From assembly GCF_024160145.1 (NCBI RefSeq), contig NZ_JAMYWQ010000007.1:1-64000 (forward strand): a stretch of 64,000 nt of DNA. The letters run 5' to 3'. Within the stretch, counting starts at the first letter, position 1. Each line of letters opens with the position of its first letter. Positions 38,506-48,805 of this stretch are shown one piece after another. Both the position numbers and the translations under genes were made by a program. The notes under the pieces were generated by a model. It worked only from the letters and a program-made list of their open reading frames with translations, did no database searches and was not told where the DNA came from. Source of the stretch: Serratia nevei. GTDB taxonomy: Bacteria > Pseudomonadota > Gammaproteobacteria > Enterobacterales > Enterobacteriaceae.

Positions 38506-39759
38506 TTATGCGTAAACCGGCAGGCGGGCGCAGATATCCAGCACTTTCTTCTTGGTGCGCTCGATGGTGGCTTCATCGTTGATGTTATCCAGCACATCGC
38601 AGATCCAACCGGCCAGTTCGCGCACGTCGGCCTCTTTGAAGCCGCGACGGGTCACGGCCGGGGTGCCGATACGCACGCCGGAGGTGACGAACGGGCTCTT
38701 CGGATCGTTCGGCACGCTGTTTTTGTTGACGGTGATGTTGGCGCGGCCCAGGGCGGCGTCAGCTTCTTTACCGGTCAGATTTTTGTCCACCAGATCCAGC
38801 AGGAACAGGTGGTTATGGGTGCCGCCGGAGACCACTTTGTAGCCACGCTGCAGGAACACCTCCACCATCGCCTTGGCGTTGACCGCAACTTGCTGCTGGT
38901 AAACCTTGAACTCAGGCTCCATCGCTTCTTTCAGCGCCACCGCCTTGCCGGCGATCACGTGCATCAGCGGGCCGCCCTGGCCGCCTGGGAACACGGCGGA
39001 GTTCAGCTTTTTATACAGCTCTTCGTCGCCGCCCTTCGCCAGGATCAGGCCGCCGCGCGGGCCCGCCAGGGTTTTGTGGGTGGTGGTGGTGACGATGTGC
39101 GCGTGCGGTACCGGGTTCGGGTACACGCCGGCGGCGATCAGGCCCGCCACGTGCGCCATGTCGACGAACAGGTAAGCGCCGATGCTGTCGGCGATTTCGC
39201 GCATTTTGGCCCAGTCAACCACGCCGGAATAGGCGGAGAAGCCGCCGATGATCATTTTCGGCTTGTGGGTTTGCGCCTGCTTGGCCAGATCGTCATAGTC
39301 GATTTGGCCTTTGTCGTCGATGCCGTAAGGCACCACGTTATACAGTTTGCCGGACAGGTTGACCGGGGAACCGTGGGTCAGGTGGCCGCCGTGCGCCAGG
39401 TTCATGCCCAGAATGGTGTCGCCCGGCTGCAGCAGCGCGGTATACACGGCGAAGTTAGCCTGAGAGCCGGAGTGCGGCTGCACGTTGGCGTAATCGGCGC
39501 CGAACAATTCTTTGGCGCGATCGATAGCCAACTGCTCAACGATATCCACGTATTCGCAGCCGCCGTAGTAACGCTTGCCCGGATAGCCTTCAGCGTATTT
39601 GTTGGTCAGCTGGGAACCCTGAGCCTGCATCACGCGCGGGCTGGTGTAGTTCTCAGACGCGATCAGCTCGATGTGCTCTTCCTGACGCACCACTTCCTGC
39701 TCCATGGCACGCCACAGTTCCGCATCGTAATCGGCAATGTTCATTTCACGCTTTAACAT
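38506..39759 (-). CDS. glyA: Serine hydroxymethyltransferase
   Basis: GlyA interconverts serine and glycine and is the main source of one-carbon units. The 417-aa PLP enzyme has the lysine in [13 protein letters not shown] and equals the E. coli length. AGGAGATG precedes the start. It is divergent from hmp, as in E. coli, and a PurR-like box lies about 120 bp upstream. Confidence 0.98.
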   Translation of the reverse strand: MLKREMNIADYDAELWRAMEQEVVRQEEHIELIASENYTSPRVMQAQGSQLTNKYAEGYPGKRYYGGCEYVDIVEQLAIDRAKELFGADYANVQPHSGSQANFAVYTALLQPGDTILGMNLAHGGHLTHGSPVNLSGKLYNVVPYGIDDKGQIDYDDLAKQAQTHKPKMIIGGFSAYSGVVDWAKMREIADSIGAYLFVDMAHVAGLIAAGVYPNPVPHAHIVTTTTHKTLAGPRGGLILAKGGDEELYKKLNSAVFPGGQGGPLMHVIAGKAVALKEAMEPEFKVYQQQVAVNAKAMVEVFLQRGYKVVSGGTHNHLFLLDLVDKNLTGKEADAALGRANITVNKNSVPNDPKSPFVTSGVRIGTPAVTRRGFKEADVRELAGWICDVLDNINDEATIERTKKKVLDICARLPVYA

Positions 39760-39879
39760 CCGGCATCTCCTGACTTAAATCAGCTAACTAAAAAATCACC
39801 AAATAACTACCCGTTTGGGTTCTGGGCCACAGTGTAAACCGTTTCGCCCTACCGAAGATAGGTCTTGACAGAGGTTTTT

Positions 39880-39895
39880 ACGCAAACGATTGGCA
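39880..39895 (-). promoter_or_regulatory. PurR-like box of glyA
   Basis: ACGCAAACGATTGGCA on the plus strand matches the PurR consensus at 10 of 12 specified positions. Its minus-strand form resembles the E. coli glyA site. It lies in the 357-bp glyA-hmp gap. Confidence 0.6.
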
Positions 39896-40054
39896 TAAGG
39901 TGGCGCAAGGCTTTGATCCACGAAACACCGCCGTTTATCAACGGACATTTCCTCATGCGAATCCCGCGCTTTTTTCATGTTCTGTGAACCCGATCGACGC
40001 CCGAAGAACACCGCAACGAAAACAAGGGTATTTACAAGCGGCGCGGAACCCAAT

Positions 40055-40077
40055 AAGATGCATTTAAAATACATCAT
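40055..40077 (+). promoter_or_regulatory. NsrR operator of hmp
   Basis: AAGATGCATTT-A-AAATACATCAT is an 11-1-11 inverted repeat nearly the same as the E. coli hmp NsrR site. It ends 39 bp before the hmp start. Release of NsrR by nitric oxide would induce hmp. Confidence 0.85.
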
Positions 40078-40116
40078 TATAATTCTTGTCAAGATCCCAA
40101 CCCAAGGAGCGCTTCC

Positions 40117-41307
40117 ATGCTGGATAGCCAAACCATCGCCACCGTGAAATCTACCCTTCCCCTGCTGGCTGCGACCGGGCCGAAGCTGACCGCCCACTTT
40201 TACGATCGCATGTTCGCGCATAACCCGGAATTGAAAGACATTTTCAACATGAGCAACCAGCGCAACGGCGATCAGCGTCAGGCGCTGTTCGACGCCATCT
40301 GCGCCTATGCCGCCAACATCGAGAACCTGGCGGCGCTGCTGCCGGCGGTGGAGCGCATCGCGCAGAAGCACACCAGCTTCAATATCCAGCCGGAGCAGTA
40401 CCACATCGTCGGCGGTCACCTGCTGGCGACCCTGGACGAAATGTTCAGCCCGGGTCAGGAAGTGTTGGACGCCTGGGGCAAAGCCTACGGCGTGCTGGCC
40501 AACGTATTTATCCAGCGTGAAGAGCAGATTTATCAGCAGAGCGAAACCGACAACGGCGGCTGGCGCGATCTGCGCGCGTTCCGCATCCTGAAGAAACAGC
40601 CGCAGAGCGACGTGATCTGCAGCTTCGTGCTGGCGCCGGTGGACGGCGGCCGGGTGGCGGACTTCAAACCGGGGCAATACCTGGCGGTCTACATCAAGCA
40701 CGATAGCCTGGAGCATCAGGAAATTCGCCAGTACTCGCTGACCACCTCGCCGAACGGCGAGTTCTATCGCATAGCGGTGAAGCGCGAAGATCAGGGGAAA
40801 GTGTCCAACTATCTGCACCAGCAGGCGCAGGAAGGCGACGTGATCTACCTCGCCCCGCCGCACGGCGACTTCTTCCTCGACGTGGCGCCGACCACGCCGG
40901 TGGCGCTGATCTCCGCCGGCGTCGGCCAAACCCCGATGCTCGGCATGCTCAACACCCTGCACGACAACCAGCATCAGGCGCAGGTCCACTGGCTGCACGC
41001 GGCGGAAAACGGCAGCGTGCACGCCTTTGCCGATGAGGTGGCGGATATTGCCGGGCATATGCCGAATCTGAGCCGCCATGTGTGGTACCGCGAGCCGGGT
41101 GCCGATGACGTGGAAGGCCGCGACTACCACAGCCGCGGATTGATGGATTTGAGCGCGCTGCAAGGCAGCCTGGCCGATCCGCAGATGCACTATTACTTCT
41201 GTGGCCCGGTGGCCTTCATGCAGTTCGTGGGCAAACAGCTGCTGGAGATGGGCGTAGAGGCCGAACGCATCCACTACGAATGCTTCGGCCCGCATAAGGT
41301 GCTGTAA
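40117..41307 (+). CDS. hmp: Flavohemoglobin (nitric oxide dioxygenase)
   Basis: Hmp converts nitric oxide to nitrate using oxygen and NAD(P)H. The 396-aa protein has an N-terminal globin domain (1-140; Tyr29 distal, His85 proximal). A FAD domain follows (about 155-260, RQYSLT), then a C-terminal NAD-binding domain (about 265-396, [14 protein letters not shown]). AAGGAG precedes the ATG. An NsrR box is at the promoter. Confidence 0.98.
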   Translation: MLDSQTIATVKSTLPLLAATGPKLTAHFYDRMFAHNPELKDIFNMSNQRNGDQRQALFDAICAYAANIENLAALLPAVERIAQKHTSFNIQPEQYHIVGGHLLATLDEMFSPGQEVLDAWGKAYGVLANVFIQREEQIYQQSETDNGGWRDLRAFRILKKQPQSDVICSFVLAPVDGGRVADFKPGQYLAVYIKHDSLEHQEIRQYSLTTSPNGEFYRIAVKREDQGKVSNYLHQQAQEGDVIYLAPPHGDFFLDVAPTTPVALISAGVGQTPMLGMLNTLHDNQHQAQVHWLHAAENGSVHAFADEVADIAGHMPNLSRHVWYREPGADDVEGRDYHSRGLMDLSALQGSLADPQMHYYFCGPVAFMQFVGKQLLEMGVEAERIHYECFGPHKVL

Positions 41308-41314
41308 TGCTTGC

Positions 41315-41340
41315 GGAGCGCGGCCGTCGAGCCGCGCTCC
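41315..41340. terminator. Shared hairpin between hmp and the cytochrome c gene
   Basis: The perfect 10-bp stem GGAGCGCGGC / GCCGCGCTCC with a 6-nt loop fills the 37-bp gap between two converging stops. The tail on either side is not T-rich. Confidence 0.6.
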
Positions 41341-41344
41341 CCTC

Positions 41345-42529
41345 TCATTTCGCCTGCAGCTGGCGCGCGTCCTGCACCTGCTGCACCGTCACCGGCGCCG
41401 CCTGGTTGCCCCAGCTTCCCCGCAGATAGCTCATCAGATCGGCCGCCTGTCGATCGTTCAACGCCCAGCCGTAAGCCGGCATGTCAAACGCCATCGCCTG
41501 CTGCGTGATCGGCGTATGCGCCCCTTCCAGCACCACCCGCAGCGCGGTCAGCGGATTGTCCGCCGTTACCGTGGCATTGCCCGCCAGCGCCGGAATGGCA
41601 AAATCGGTGCCTTCGCCCTTGTTGCCGTGGCAGGTCGAGCAGTACATCGCGTAGGTCGCCTTGCCGCCCGGGTTATCCGCCTGCACGGCAGGCGCAGCGG
41701 CTTTGGCGGCGGTTTCCGGCGCCAGGCTGCGCAGGTACACCGCGATGGCGTTCAGATCGCCGTCGCTGAGATACTGCGTACTGTGGGTCACCACCTCGCT
41801 CATCGGCCCGGCGACCGCCGCATGGCGGCTGCGGCCGGTTTTCAGCAGCGCCGTCACCTCTTCCGGCGGCAGGCCGCGCAGATTGGAGGCGTACCAGCCA
41901 TCCAGCTCGGCGCCGCTCAGGAACACCGGCTCCTTACCGTCCAGCCCCTTCTCCTGCATCGCCCAGCCGCGCGGCGTGTGGCAGCTGCCGCAATGGCCCG
42001 CGCCCTGCACCAGGTAGGCGCCGCGGTTCCACTCGGCGCTTTGCTGCGGATCTGCCTGATACGGCTGGTCGTCGTGGAACAGCTGGTTCCACACCGCCAG
42101 CGGCCAACGCATCGACAGCGGCCAGCTGATGTCGCTGGCGCGGTTGGCGACGTTCTGCGCCGGCACTTCATTCATCAGATAGTCATACAGCGCGCGCATG
42201 TCTTCCGCGCTCATTTTGGCGTACGAGGTGTACGGCATCGCCGGGTAGAGCCGGTGACCGTCTTTGGCTACCCCCTGGCGCATGGCGCGATCGAACTCCT
42301 CGAACGAATAGGCGCCGATGCCGTGCAGCTTGTCCGGCGTGATGTTGGTGGCGTAGATAGCCCCGAGCGGCGTCGGGAACTTCATGCCGCCCGCCAGTTC
42401 AGCGCCGCCCGGCGCAGTGTGGCAGGCGGTGCAGTCGCCGGCTTTGGCGACGTATTCCCCGGCCGACATCGCCTGGGCCGAGCCGCCGGCCGCCAGCAGG
42501 CTCAACAGGTACAGCGAACGCAGACTCAT
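41345..42529 (-). CDS. Triheme cytochrome c, partner of spermidine dehydrogenase
   Basis: This 394-aa periplasmic protein starts with a signal peptide (about 1-20) and has three CxxCH heme c sites: CTACH (33-37), CGSCH (180-184) and CSTCH (297-301). This pattern is known in cytochrome subunits of membrane-bound alcohol, gluconate and related dehydrogenases that pass electrons to quinone or oxidases. Its ATG overlaps the spdH stop by 4 bp (ATGA), so the two are coupled. It is therefore the likely electron acceptor for SpdH. An upstream ATG at 42583 adds residues before the signal and was rejected. Confidence 0.88.
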   Translation of the reverse strand: MSLRSLYLLSLLAAGGSAQAMSAGEYVAKAGDCTACHTAPGGAELAGGMKFPTPLGAIYATNITPDKLHGIGAYSFEEFDRAMRQGVAKDGHRLYPAMPYTSYAKMSAEDMRALYDYLMNEVPAQNVANRASDISWPLSMRWPLAVWNQLFHDDQPYQADPQQSAEWNRGAYLVQGAGHCGSCHTPRGWAMQEKGLDGKEPVFLSGAELDGWYASNLRGLPPEEVTALLKTGRSRHAAVAGPMSEVVTHSTQYLSDGDLNAIAVYLRSLAPETAAKAAAPAVQADNPGGKATYAMYCSTCHGNKGEGTDFAIPALAGNATVTADNPLTALRVVLEGAHTPITQQAMAFDMPAYGWALNDRQAADLMSYLRGSWGNQAAPVTVQQVQDARQLQAK

Positions 42530-44436
42530 GCTCCCTCCTTGGTGGCAACCTTGCCGTAGGCCAGTTCGTTCACCGCGCGCCACGCCTGATCGATCGCCGA
42601 GTTGGCGTACGGGCTCCAGTCAGAATCGGAGTTGGCGATAACGATCTTGCCGATCGGCTGCCGCGCCGTTTCGATGATTTTCTTGGCTTCTTCTTCGTCG
42701 TCAAACAGCCCGTTGAGGAAGTAGGAATAACCGTGCGACCAGCGGTTGACGGTGATCGCCTGAATGTCGCGCTGATGGTCGAAACCGGCCTCGCCCAGCA
42801 TGCCCTGCAGCTGTTCGCGGATCATCTGCTCGTGCACCTCGAACGGCGTGCCCAGCAGCAGCGCGCGCCCTTTGCGCGACTGCTCGCGCGTGCTGAGGCC
42901 GCTGCCCGGCAGCGTCGGCACGTAGACCATATGCAAGCCTATCGGACGATCCGGATCGCGCGGGTGCTGATACCCGCCCATGCTCACCGGGTAGTCCAGC
43001 TTCACGCGGCTGTACGGCGCAGCCGGCGAATAAATTTCGTGTACGCCCAGCTTGATGAACGGCTGCCAGTTGCGGATCACCACCTTGCTGTACACCAGCG
43101 GCGCCTTGACGTTCTGCTTCAGCGCCTCCTGCTGCTCGTGCGACATCTCCGGCACCAGGTACGGGATCATCATGTTGTAGCCGGCCATCACCACCTGCCC
43201 GGCGCGCACCTTGGTCATTTTCTCGCCGGTCATGTAGGTGACTTCCACCTTGTCGCCGACGTTGGCCGCGTGCAGTCCGGTGCTGTTCAAACGCAGCTTC
43301 ACCGGCGACTCGGGCCGATCGAGCTGGCTGTAGTCGAATTTGGCCAGCACCACGTCGTTCATGTCTTTGCCGGCCGGCGCCACCGCCGGGATCAGCTTGC
43401 GCACCATCAGGCGCGTCAACGTGGCGTTGCCGTCCGGGAAGTGGAACACGTAAGGATCGTCGAGATCCGCCTGCGACTCTTCGTCCAGCGGCGGCAGATT
43501 CATGCCGCCGAGGCCCGGCAGATCGCAGATGCGCGCATCGCTGCACGAGGTGCCGTCGATGCCCACCGCCTGGAAGTCGTTGGTGGTCTGCTGGAAATAA
43601 CGGATCGCCAGCTCGCTCAGGCCCACTTTTTCACGCAGGAACTGGGTGTAGCTGTGGGAATCAAGCCATTCGACCTTCTGCTCCAGCGTCATCTCCGGCA
43701 GATAATCTTTCTCCACCGTATGCAGCGCGATCAGCGCCTGGCGATCGCTTTCCGGCAGCGGGAAATCACCGATGAATGCTTCATAAGAGCGGCCGTTGAG
43801 GCGATCGCGCGGAATATCGTCCGCCACCGTGCGGCCCGGATCGCCGCTCACCACCTTGTCGACGCCGAAGTTTTTACGATCGAAGTAAACCCCGCGGCTC
43901 AGGTTCAGATCCGGGTAGAAGGTGGTGTCAAACGCCTGCTCCAGTTGGTCGATATCGACGCCGATCTTGCGTAGCAACCCCATCGCTACCGGGCTGAAGT
44001 TGGAGCGCGGCGACTGCAGCGACTCGCTGCCGCCGTAGCCGAGCAGCATACCGTCGTCGGTGTTGAATTCGTTGCGTTTGGCGTGGCCGCCGAAGTCGTC
44101 ATGGTTGTCGATCAGCAGAATGCGCTGCTGCTCGCCTTTCAGCTGCTGCCAGAAGCAGGCGGCCGCCAGCCCGCTGATGCCGGCGCCGACCACCACCAGA
44201 TCGAACTCTTCAACGGCGGGTACGCTGCCGAAATCAAAGGTTTTACCGTCGCGCCCCAGCTGGTGCGCATGCTCGAACGAGCCCGGATGGTTACCCCGCA
44301 GCCCGGTCAGCGCCGGCGGGTAGTACAGGGTTTGATTGGCGGTTTGCGGCGACGCACGCAAGATTTGCAGCGGCGTCAACCCGGCGGCGATGGTGATCGC
44401 CACCCCGTTGAGAAAATCGCGTCTGGTGATACCCAT
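42526..44436 (-). CDS. spdH: Spermidine dehydrogenase (FAD, Tat-exported)
   Basis: This 636-aa flavoprotein would cleave spermidine at the secondary amine. The classical S. marcescens enzyme is reported to contain FAD and heme and to give 1,3-diaminopropane and 4-aminobutyraldehyde. The N terminus TRRDFLNG (Arg5-Arg6) is a clear twin-arginine signal, so the folded enzyme is exported to the periplasm. The dinucleotide-binding fold is at 80-90 (VVVGAGISGL) with the acidic end of beta-2 in LLIDNHD. Neighbours are the coupled cytochrome c, two aminoaldehyde dehydrogenases and a polyamine-type ABC importer, which support the assignment strongly. Confidence 0.85.
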   Translation of the reverse strand: MGITRRDFLNGVAITIAAGLTPLQILRASPQTANQTLYYPPALTGLRGNHPGSFEHAHQLGRDGKTFDFGSVPAVEEFDLVVVGAGISGLAAACFWQQLKGEQQRILLIDNHDDFGGHAKRNEFNTDDGMLLGYGGSESLQSPRSNFSPVAMGLLRKIGVDIDQLEQAFDTTFYPDLNLSRGVYFDRKNFGVDKVVSGDPGRTVADDIPRDRLNGRSYEAFIGDFPLPESDRQALIALHTVEKDYLPEMTLEQKVEWLDSHSYTQFLREKVGLSELAIRYFQQTTNDFQAVGIDGTSCSDARICDLPGLGGMNLPPLDEESQADLDDPYVFHFPDGNATLTRLMVRKLIPAVAPAGKDMNDVVLAKFDYSQLDRPESPVKLRLNSTGLHAANVGDKVEVTYMTGEKMTKVRAGQVVMAGYNMMIPYLVPEMSHEQQEALKQNVKAPLVYSKVVIRNWQPFIKLGVHEIYSPAAPYSRVKLDYPVSMGGYQHPRDPDRPIGLHMVYVPTLPGSGLSTREQSRKGRALLLGTPFEVHEQMIREQLQGMLGEAGFDHQRDIQAITVNRWSHGYSYFLNGLFDDEEEAKKIIETARQPIGKIVIANSDSDWSPYANSAIDQAWRAVNELAYGKVATKEGA

Positions 44437-44466
44437 ATAGGCTTCCTTTCAATTTTTATTATCATC

Positions 44467-44484
44467 GGCCGGCCGGGGCCGGCC
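44467..44484 (-). other. Intercistronic hairpin between patD and spdH
   Basis: GGCCGGCC-GG-GGCCGGCC is an 8-bp palindromic stem in the 85-bp gap. The following minus-strand sequence is A/T mixed, not a T run. It more likely tunes transcript stability or read-through than terminates fully. Confidence 0.5.
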
Positions 44485-44521
44485 CGAAGGCCGCGCTATT
44501 GTGCGGATAATTATTGTAAAA

Positions 44522-45946
44522 TCAATGTTTGAACATCACATGACGAATGGCGGTGTAATCCTCCAGCCCGTACATCGACATGTCCTTGCCGTAGCCGGAC
44601 AGTTTCTGGCCGCCGTGCGGCATTTCGCTCACCAGTATGAAGTGGGTGTTCACCCAGGTGCAGCCGTATTGCAGGCGGGCGCTTAAGCGATGCGCACGGC
44701 CCACGTCGCGGGTCCACACGGACGACGCCAGCCCGTAATTGGATTCGTTCGCCCAGGCCAGCACCTGCTCTTCGTCGTCGAACGGCGTCACCGTCACCAC
44801 CGGGCCGAATACTTCGCGCTGCACGATCTCATCCTCCTGGCGCGCGCCGGCCAGCAGCGTCGGCTGGAAGTAGTAACCCGGTCCCTTCACCTTCTCGCCG
44901 CCGGTCACCACCTGCACGTGCGGCAACGCTTTGGCGCGCTCGACAAAACCGACGACCCGCTCCAGATGCTGGGCGGTAATCAATGGCCCCAGCTCGGTGC
45001 TCTCGTCGTCCGGCGCACCGATCTTCAGGCTGGCCACCGCCTCGCCCAGCCGCTTCACCAGCTCGGGATAAATGCTTTTCTGCGCGTAGATGCGGCAGGC
45101 GGCGGTGCAATCCTGCCCGGCGTTGTAGAACCCGAAGCCGCGAATGCCGTCCACCACCTGCTGCAAATCGGCGTCGTCGAACACCAGCACCGGTGCCTTG
45201 CCGCCCAGCTCCATATGGGTGCGCTTAATGCCGGCGGCGGTATGGGCGATGATGTGCTCGCCGGTGGCGATCGAGCCGGTCAGCGACACCATACGTACCT
45301 TGTCATGCCCGGTCAGCCGATCGCCGACGCCGGCGCCGCGGCCGAACAGCACGTTGAGTACGCCCGGCGGGAACAGCCCGGCGGCCAGTTCGGCCAGTTT
45401 GAAAGTGGTCAGCGGCGTCTGCTCCGAAGGCTTGATCACCACGCAGTTGCCCGCCGCCAGCGCCGGCGCCAGTTTCCAGGCCGCCATCATCAACGGGTAG
45501 TTCCACGGCGCGATCGAGGCCACCACGCCGAGCGGATCGCGGCGGATCATCGAGGTATGCCCGGCCAGATACTCGCCGGCCGCCATGCCGGTCAGGCAGC
45601 GGCTGGCCCCGGCGAAGAAGCGAAACACGTCGGCCACCGCCGGCAGTTCGTCATGCAATACGCAGTGATAAGGCTTGCCGCAGTTGAGCGACTCCAGCCT
45701 GGCGAAAGTCTCGGCATGCTCGTCGATCAGATCCGCCAGCTTGAGCAGATGCTCGGCGCGCTCCTTCGGCGTGGTTTGCCCCCAGGCGGCAAACGCGGCA
45801 TCCGCCGCAAGCACCGCGCGATCGACCTGCTCCGGGCTGGCCTCCGCCACCTGCGCAATCACTTCGCCGGTCGCCGGGTTATACACCGGCTGGGTCGCGC
45901 CCTGGCCATTCACCAGGTGGCCGTCAATCAACAGTTGGCTTTGCAT
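44522..45946 (-). CDS. patD: Gamma-aminobutyraldehyde dehydrogenase
   Basis: This NAD-dependent aldehyde dehydrogenase oxidises 4-aminobutyraldehyde to GABA in the putrescine/spermidine route. The 474-aa protein is the same length as E. coli PatD (YdcW). The catalytic Cys lies in [15 protein letters not shown] (about residue 280), the general-base Glu in HMELGGKAP, and the C terminus [13 protein letters not shown] is family typical. It follows ydcV by 35 bp, matching the E. coli ydcSTUVW order. Confidence 0.95.
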   Translation of the reverse strand: MQSQLLIDGHLVNGQGATQPVYNPATGEVIAQVAEASPEQVDRAVLAADAAFAAWGQTTPKERAEHLLKLADLIDEHAETFARLESLNCGKPYHCVLHDELPAVADVFRFFAGASRCLTGMAAGEYLAGHTSMIRRDPLGVVASIAPWNYPLMMAAWKLAPALAAGNCVVIKPSEQTPLTTFKLAELAAGLFPPGVLNVLFGRGAGVGDRLTGHDKVRMVSLTGSIATGEHIIAHTAAGIKRTHMELGGKAPVLVFDDADLQQVVDGIRGFGFYNAGQDCTAACRIYAQKSIYPELVKRLGEAVASLKIGAPDDESTELGPLITAQHLERVVGFVERAKALPHVQVVTGGEKVKGPGYYFQPTLLAGARQEDEIVQREVFGPVVTVTPFDDEEQVLAWANESNYGLASSVWTRDVGRAHRLSARLQYGCTWVNTHFILVSEMPHGGQKLSGYGKDMSMYGLEDYTAIRHVMFKH

Positions 45947-45981
45947 AGGGTTATCCTTTAATCAGAGGTCGGGTAAGGAAA

Positions 45982-46788
45982 TTATTTGCCGCTGCCGGCG
46001 ACGCTTTCCCCACCTTTGGTCAGGTAGTAAGCGCCGAGGATCGGCAGCATGGTCAACAGCATCACCGACAGCGCCACCACGTTGGTGATCGGCACGTCGC
46101 GCGGGCGACCGAGCTGGTTCAACAGCCACAGCGGCAGCGTACGCTCGTGGCCGGCGGTAAAGGTGGTCACGATGATTTCATCGAACGACAGCGCAAACGC
46201 CAGCATGCCGCCGGCCAACAGCGCCGAGCCGAGGTTCGGCAGAATCACGTAACGGAAGGTTTGCCAGCCGTCGGCGCCGAGATCCATCGATGCTTCGATC
46301 AGGCTGTACGAGGTGCGGCGGAAGCGAGCGATGACGTTGTTGAACACGATCACCACGCAGAACGTCGCATGGCCGACGACGATAGTCAGGATGCCCGGCT
46401 CGATGTTCAGCGCCTTGAACGCGGCCAGCAGCGCCAGACCGGTGACGATCCCCGGCAGCGCGATCGGCAGCAGCAACAGCAGCGAAATGCTGTCCTTGCC
46501 GAAGAAATCGCGCCGATACAGCGCCGCCGCCGCCAGGGTGCCGAGCAGCAGCGCGATGGCGGTCGCCAGGCAGGCGATCTGCGCCGACAGCAGCACCGCA
46601 TCGATGATGTCCTGCCGCCCGGCGGCGACGTTGAACCAGTGCAGCGTGAACCCCTTCGGCGGGAAGCTGAAAGCCGCGTCCTCGGTGTTGAAGGCGTAGA
46701 TGGCGATGATCGCCAACGGGAAATGCAGGAAGATCAGGCCGCCCCAGGCGGCCAGCTTCAGCCCTAAGGGCGCGCGTTCAGAGTGCAT
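45982..46788 (-). CDS. ydcV: ABC permease, polyamine type (YdcV-like)
   Basis: This 268-aa inner-membrane permease has about six segments and belongs to the PotC-like subgroup. The EAA loop reads [22 protein letters not shown]. It resembles E. coli YdcV closely, including the N terminus MHSERAP. Its start overlaps the ydcU 3' end by 11 bp. Confidence 0.94.
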   Translation of the reverse strand: MHSERAPLGLKLAAWGGLIFLHFPLAIIAIYAFNTEDAAFSFPPKGFTLHWFNVAAGRQDIIDAVLLSAQIACLATAIALLLGTLAAAALYRRDFFGKDSISLLLLLPIALPGIVTGLALLAAFKALNIEPGILTIVVGHATFCVVIVFNNVIARFRRTSYSLIEASMDLGADGWQTFRYVILPNLGSALLAGGMLAFALSFDEIIVTTFTAGHERTLPLWLLNQLGRPRDVPITNVVALSVMLLTMLPILGAYYLTKGGESVAGSGK

Positions 46789-47722
46789 CGAAAGCCCCCA
46801 GACGTTTGACGATGGAAAGGTAAATGGCGATCAGGACGATCGGCACCAGCGTAAAGGCCGCGGCCATCGGCATATTGCCGATCGCGCCCTGCTGGGCGTA
46901 CACCATGCTGCCGATGAAATAGCCCGGCGGCCCCACCAGCTGCGGCACGATAAAGTCGCCCAGCGTCAGCGAGAAGGTGAAGATCGATCCGGCGGCGATG
47001 CCCGGTACCGCCAGCGGCAAAATGACGTGGCGAAAGGTCTGCGCCGGTCGCGCGCCCAGATCCGCCGAGGCGTGCAGCAGCGAGGGCGGCAGGCGCTCCA
47101 GCGCCGCCTGGATCGGCAGGATCATGAACGGCAGCCAGATATAGACGAACACCAGAAAACGCCCCAGCCCCGAGGTCGACAGCGTGTTGCCGCCGACGCC
47201 GGGCACCGTCAGCAGCGACGCCAACAGCGGCTCCAGCCCCAGGTGCTGCAGAAACCACTGCGCCACGCCGTCTTTCGCCAGCAGCAGGGTCCAGGCATAG
47301 GCTTTAACGATATAGCTGGCCCACATCGGCATCATCACCGCGATGTAAAAGAACGCCTTGACGCGGCCGCTGGTGTAACGCGCCATGTAATAGGCGATCG
47401 GGAACGCCAGCGCCGCACTGGCCAGCGACACCAGCACCGCCATGGTCAGCGTGCGCAGGATGATGTCGTAGTTGGCCGGGTTGAACAGCGCCGCCAGGTT
47501 GGCAAAGGTCAGATCCGGCGTCACCGCCATGGTGAAATCGTCGAAGGTGTAAAACCCTTGCCACAGCAGCGTCAGCAGCGAACCGAGGTACACCGCGCCA
47601 AACCACAGCAGCGGCGGCACCAGCAGCAAAAGCAGATACAGCGTCGGCCGGCGATAGAGCCAGGTCGACAGCGCGCGCACGCTACCGCCGCGCGCCGGGG
47701 GGGAATCGATGCTCATGTCCAT
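46778..47722 (-). CDS. ydcU: ABC permease, polyamine type (YdcU-like)
   Basis: This 314-aa permease has about six membrane segments and belongs to the PotB-like subgroup. Its EAA loop reads [22 protein letters not shown]. It begins 1 bp after the ydcT stop; Met3 is a second possible start. Confidence 0.93.
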   Translation of the reverse strand: MDMSIDSPPARGGSVRALSTWLYRRPTLYLLLLLVPPLLWFGAVYLGSLLTLLWQGFYTFDDFTMAVTPDLTFANLAALFNPANYDIILRTLTMAVLVSLASAALAFPIAYYMARYTSGRVKAFFYIAVMMPMWASYIVKAYAWTLLLAKDGVAQWFLQHLGLEPLLASLLTVPGVGGNTLSTSGLGRFLVFVYIWLPFMILPIQAALERLPPSLLHASADLGARPAQTFRHVILPLAVPGIAAGSIFTFSLTLGDFIVPQLVGPPGYFIGSMVYAQQGAIGNMPMAAAFTLVPIVLIAIYLSIVKRLGAFDAL

Positions 47723-47723
47723 C

Positions 47724-48752
47724 TCACCTCTCCTCCAGCAGCGGTACCATCGCCGCGCGCGGCCAGCAGGCGACGATCGGCTGGCCGATCTGCCGCTGTT
47801 GTCCTGCGGCGCTCCACTGCGGATTGGCCTGGCTGACCAGCAGCTTTTCGCCGCCGTTCAGCGCGATTTCATACCGCGTGGCCGCGCCCTGGTAATGGAT
47901 TTCCTGCAGCGTGCCCTGCACCTGGATCTCGTCCTGCGCCGCGCCGCCGTGCTCCAGCAGGCGGATATGCTCCGGCCGGATCGAGAAGGTCCGGCTTTCG
48001 CCGAGCAGGCGCTGCGCCAGCTCGCTGCGCACCACGTTGGAGGTGCCGACGAACTCAGCGACGAACGGCGTCTTAGGCCGCATGTAAAGCTCGCGCGGCG
48101 TATCCACCTGTTCGATGCGGCCGTTATTGAACACCGCCACCCGATCGGACATCGACAGCGCTTCGCTTTGATCGTGGGTAACGAAGATAAAGGTGATGCC
48201 CAGCTGGCGCTGCAGCTTCTTCAGCTCGCCCTGCATCTGCTCGCGCAGCTTGAGATCCAGCGCGCCGAGCGGTTCGTCCAACAGCAGCACCCGCGGCCGA
48301 TTGACCAGCGCGCGCGCCAACGCCACGCGCTGCCGCTGGCCGCCCGACAGGTGCGCCGGCTTGCGTTCGGCAACGAAACCGAGCGCCACGCTCTCCAGCG
48401 CCTCTTGCGCCCGCGCCAGCCGCTCGCGTTTGACGACGCCCTTCACCATCAGGCCATAGGCGACGTTTTCCAGCACCGACATGTGCGGGAACAGCGCGTA
48501 ATCCTGAAACACGGTGTTCACGTCGCGCTGATACGGCGGCAGGTTGGCGGCTTCCTGGCCGTGGATGCGAATCGAGCCGGAAGTGAGCTGTTCAAAGCCG
48601 GCGATCAGGCGCAGGCAGGTGGTTTTGCCCGAGCCGGACGGCCCGAGCATGGAGAAGAATTCCCCGTCCTGAATGTCGATGGATACCCGATCCACGGCGC
48701 GAACATCGCCGAAAGTCCGCGAAACATCGATGAATTGCACGGCAATGGTCAT
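47724..48752 (-). CDS. ydcT: ABC ATP-binding protein, polyamine type (YdcT-like)
   Basis: This is the 342-aa ATPase of the importer. It has Walker A GPSGSGKTT, the signature LSGGQRQRVALARAL, Walker B LLLDEPLGALD and the switch His in FVTHDQSEA. The C-terminal TOBE-type domain follows after about residue 270. It lies 53 bp after ydcS. Confidence 0.95.
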   Translation of the reverse strand: MTIAVQFIDVSRTFGDVRAVDRVSIDIQDGEFFSMLGPSGSGKTTCLRLIAGFEQLTSGSIRIHGQEAANLPPYQRDVNTVFQDYALFPHMSVLENVAYGLMVKGVVKRERLARAQEALESVALGFVAERKPAHLSGGQRQRVALARALVNRPRVLLLDEPLGALDLKLREQMQGELKKLQRQLGITFIFVTHDQSEALSMSDRVAVFNNGRIEQVDTPRELYMRPKTPFVAEFVGTSNVVRSELAQRLLGESRTFSIRPEHIRLLEHGGAAQDEIQVQGTLQEIHYQGAATRYEIALNGGEKLLVSQANPQWSAAGQQRQIGQPIVACWPRAAMVPLLEER

Positions 48753-48805
48753 TTTCTGTGCTCCATACTGATGTAATTCGGGCGCAGCGGGCTGCGCCCT
48801 GCGGC

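Noticed and set aside
39796-41295. A 499-codon minus-strand frame opposite hmp
   Set aside because: It is antisense to the conserved flavohemoglobin and crosses the NsrR operator; no recognisable protein.
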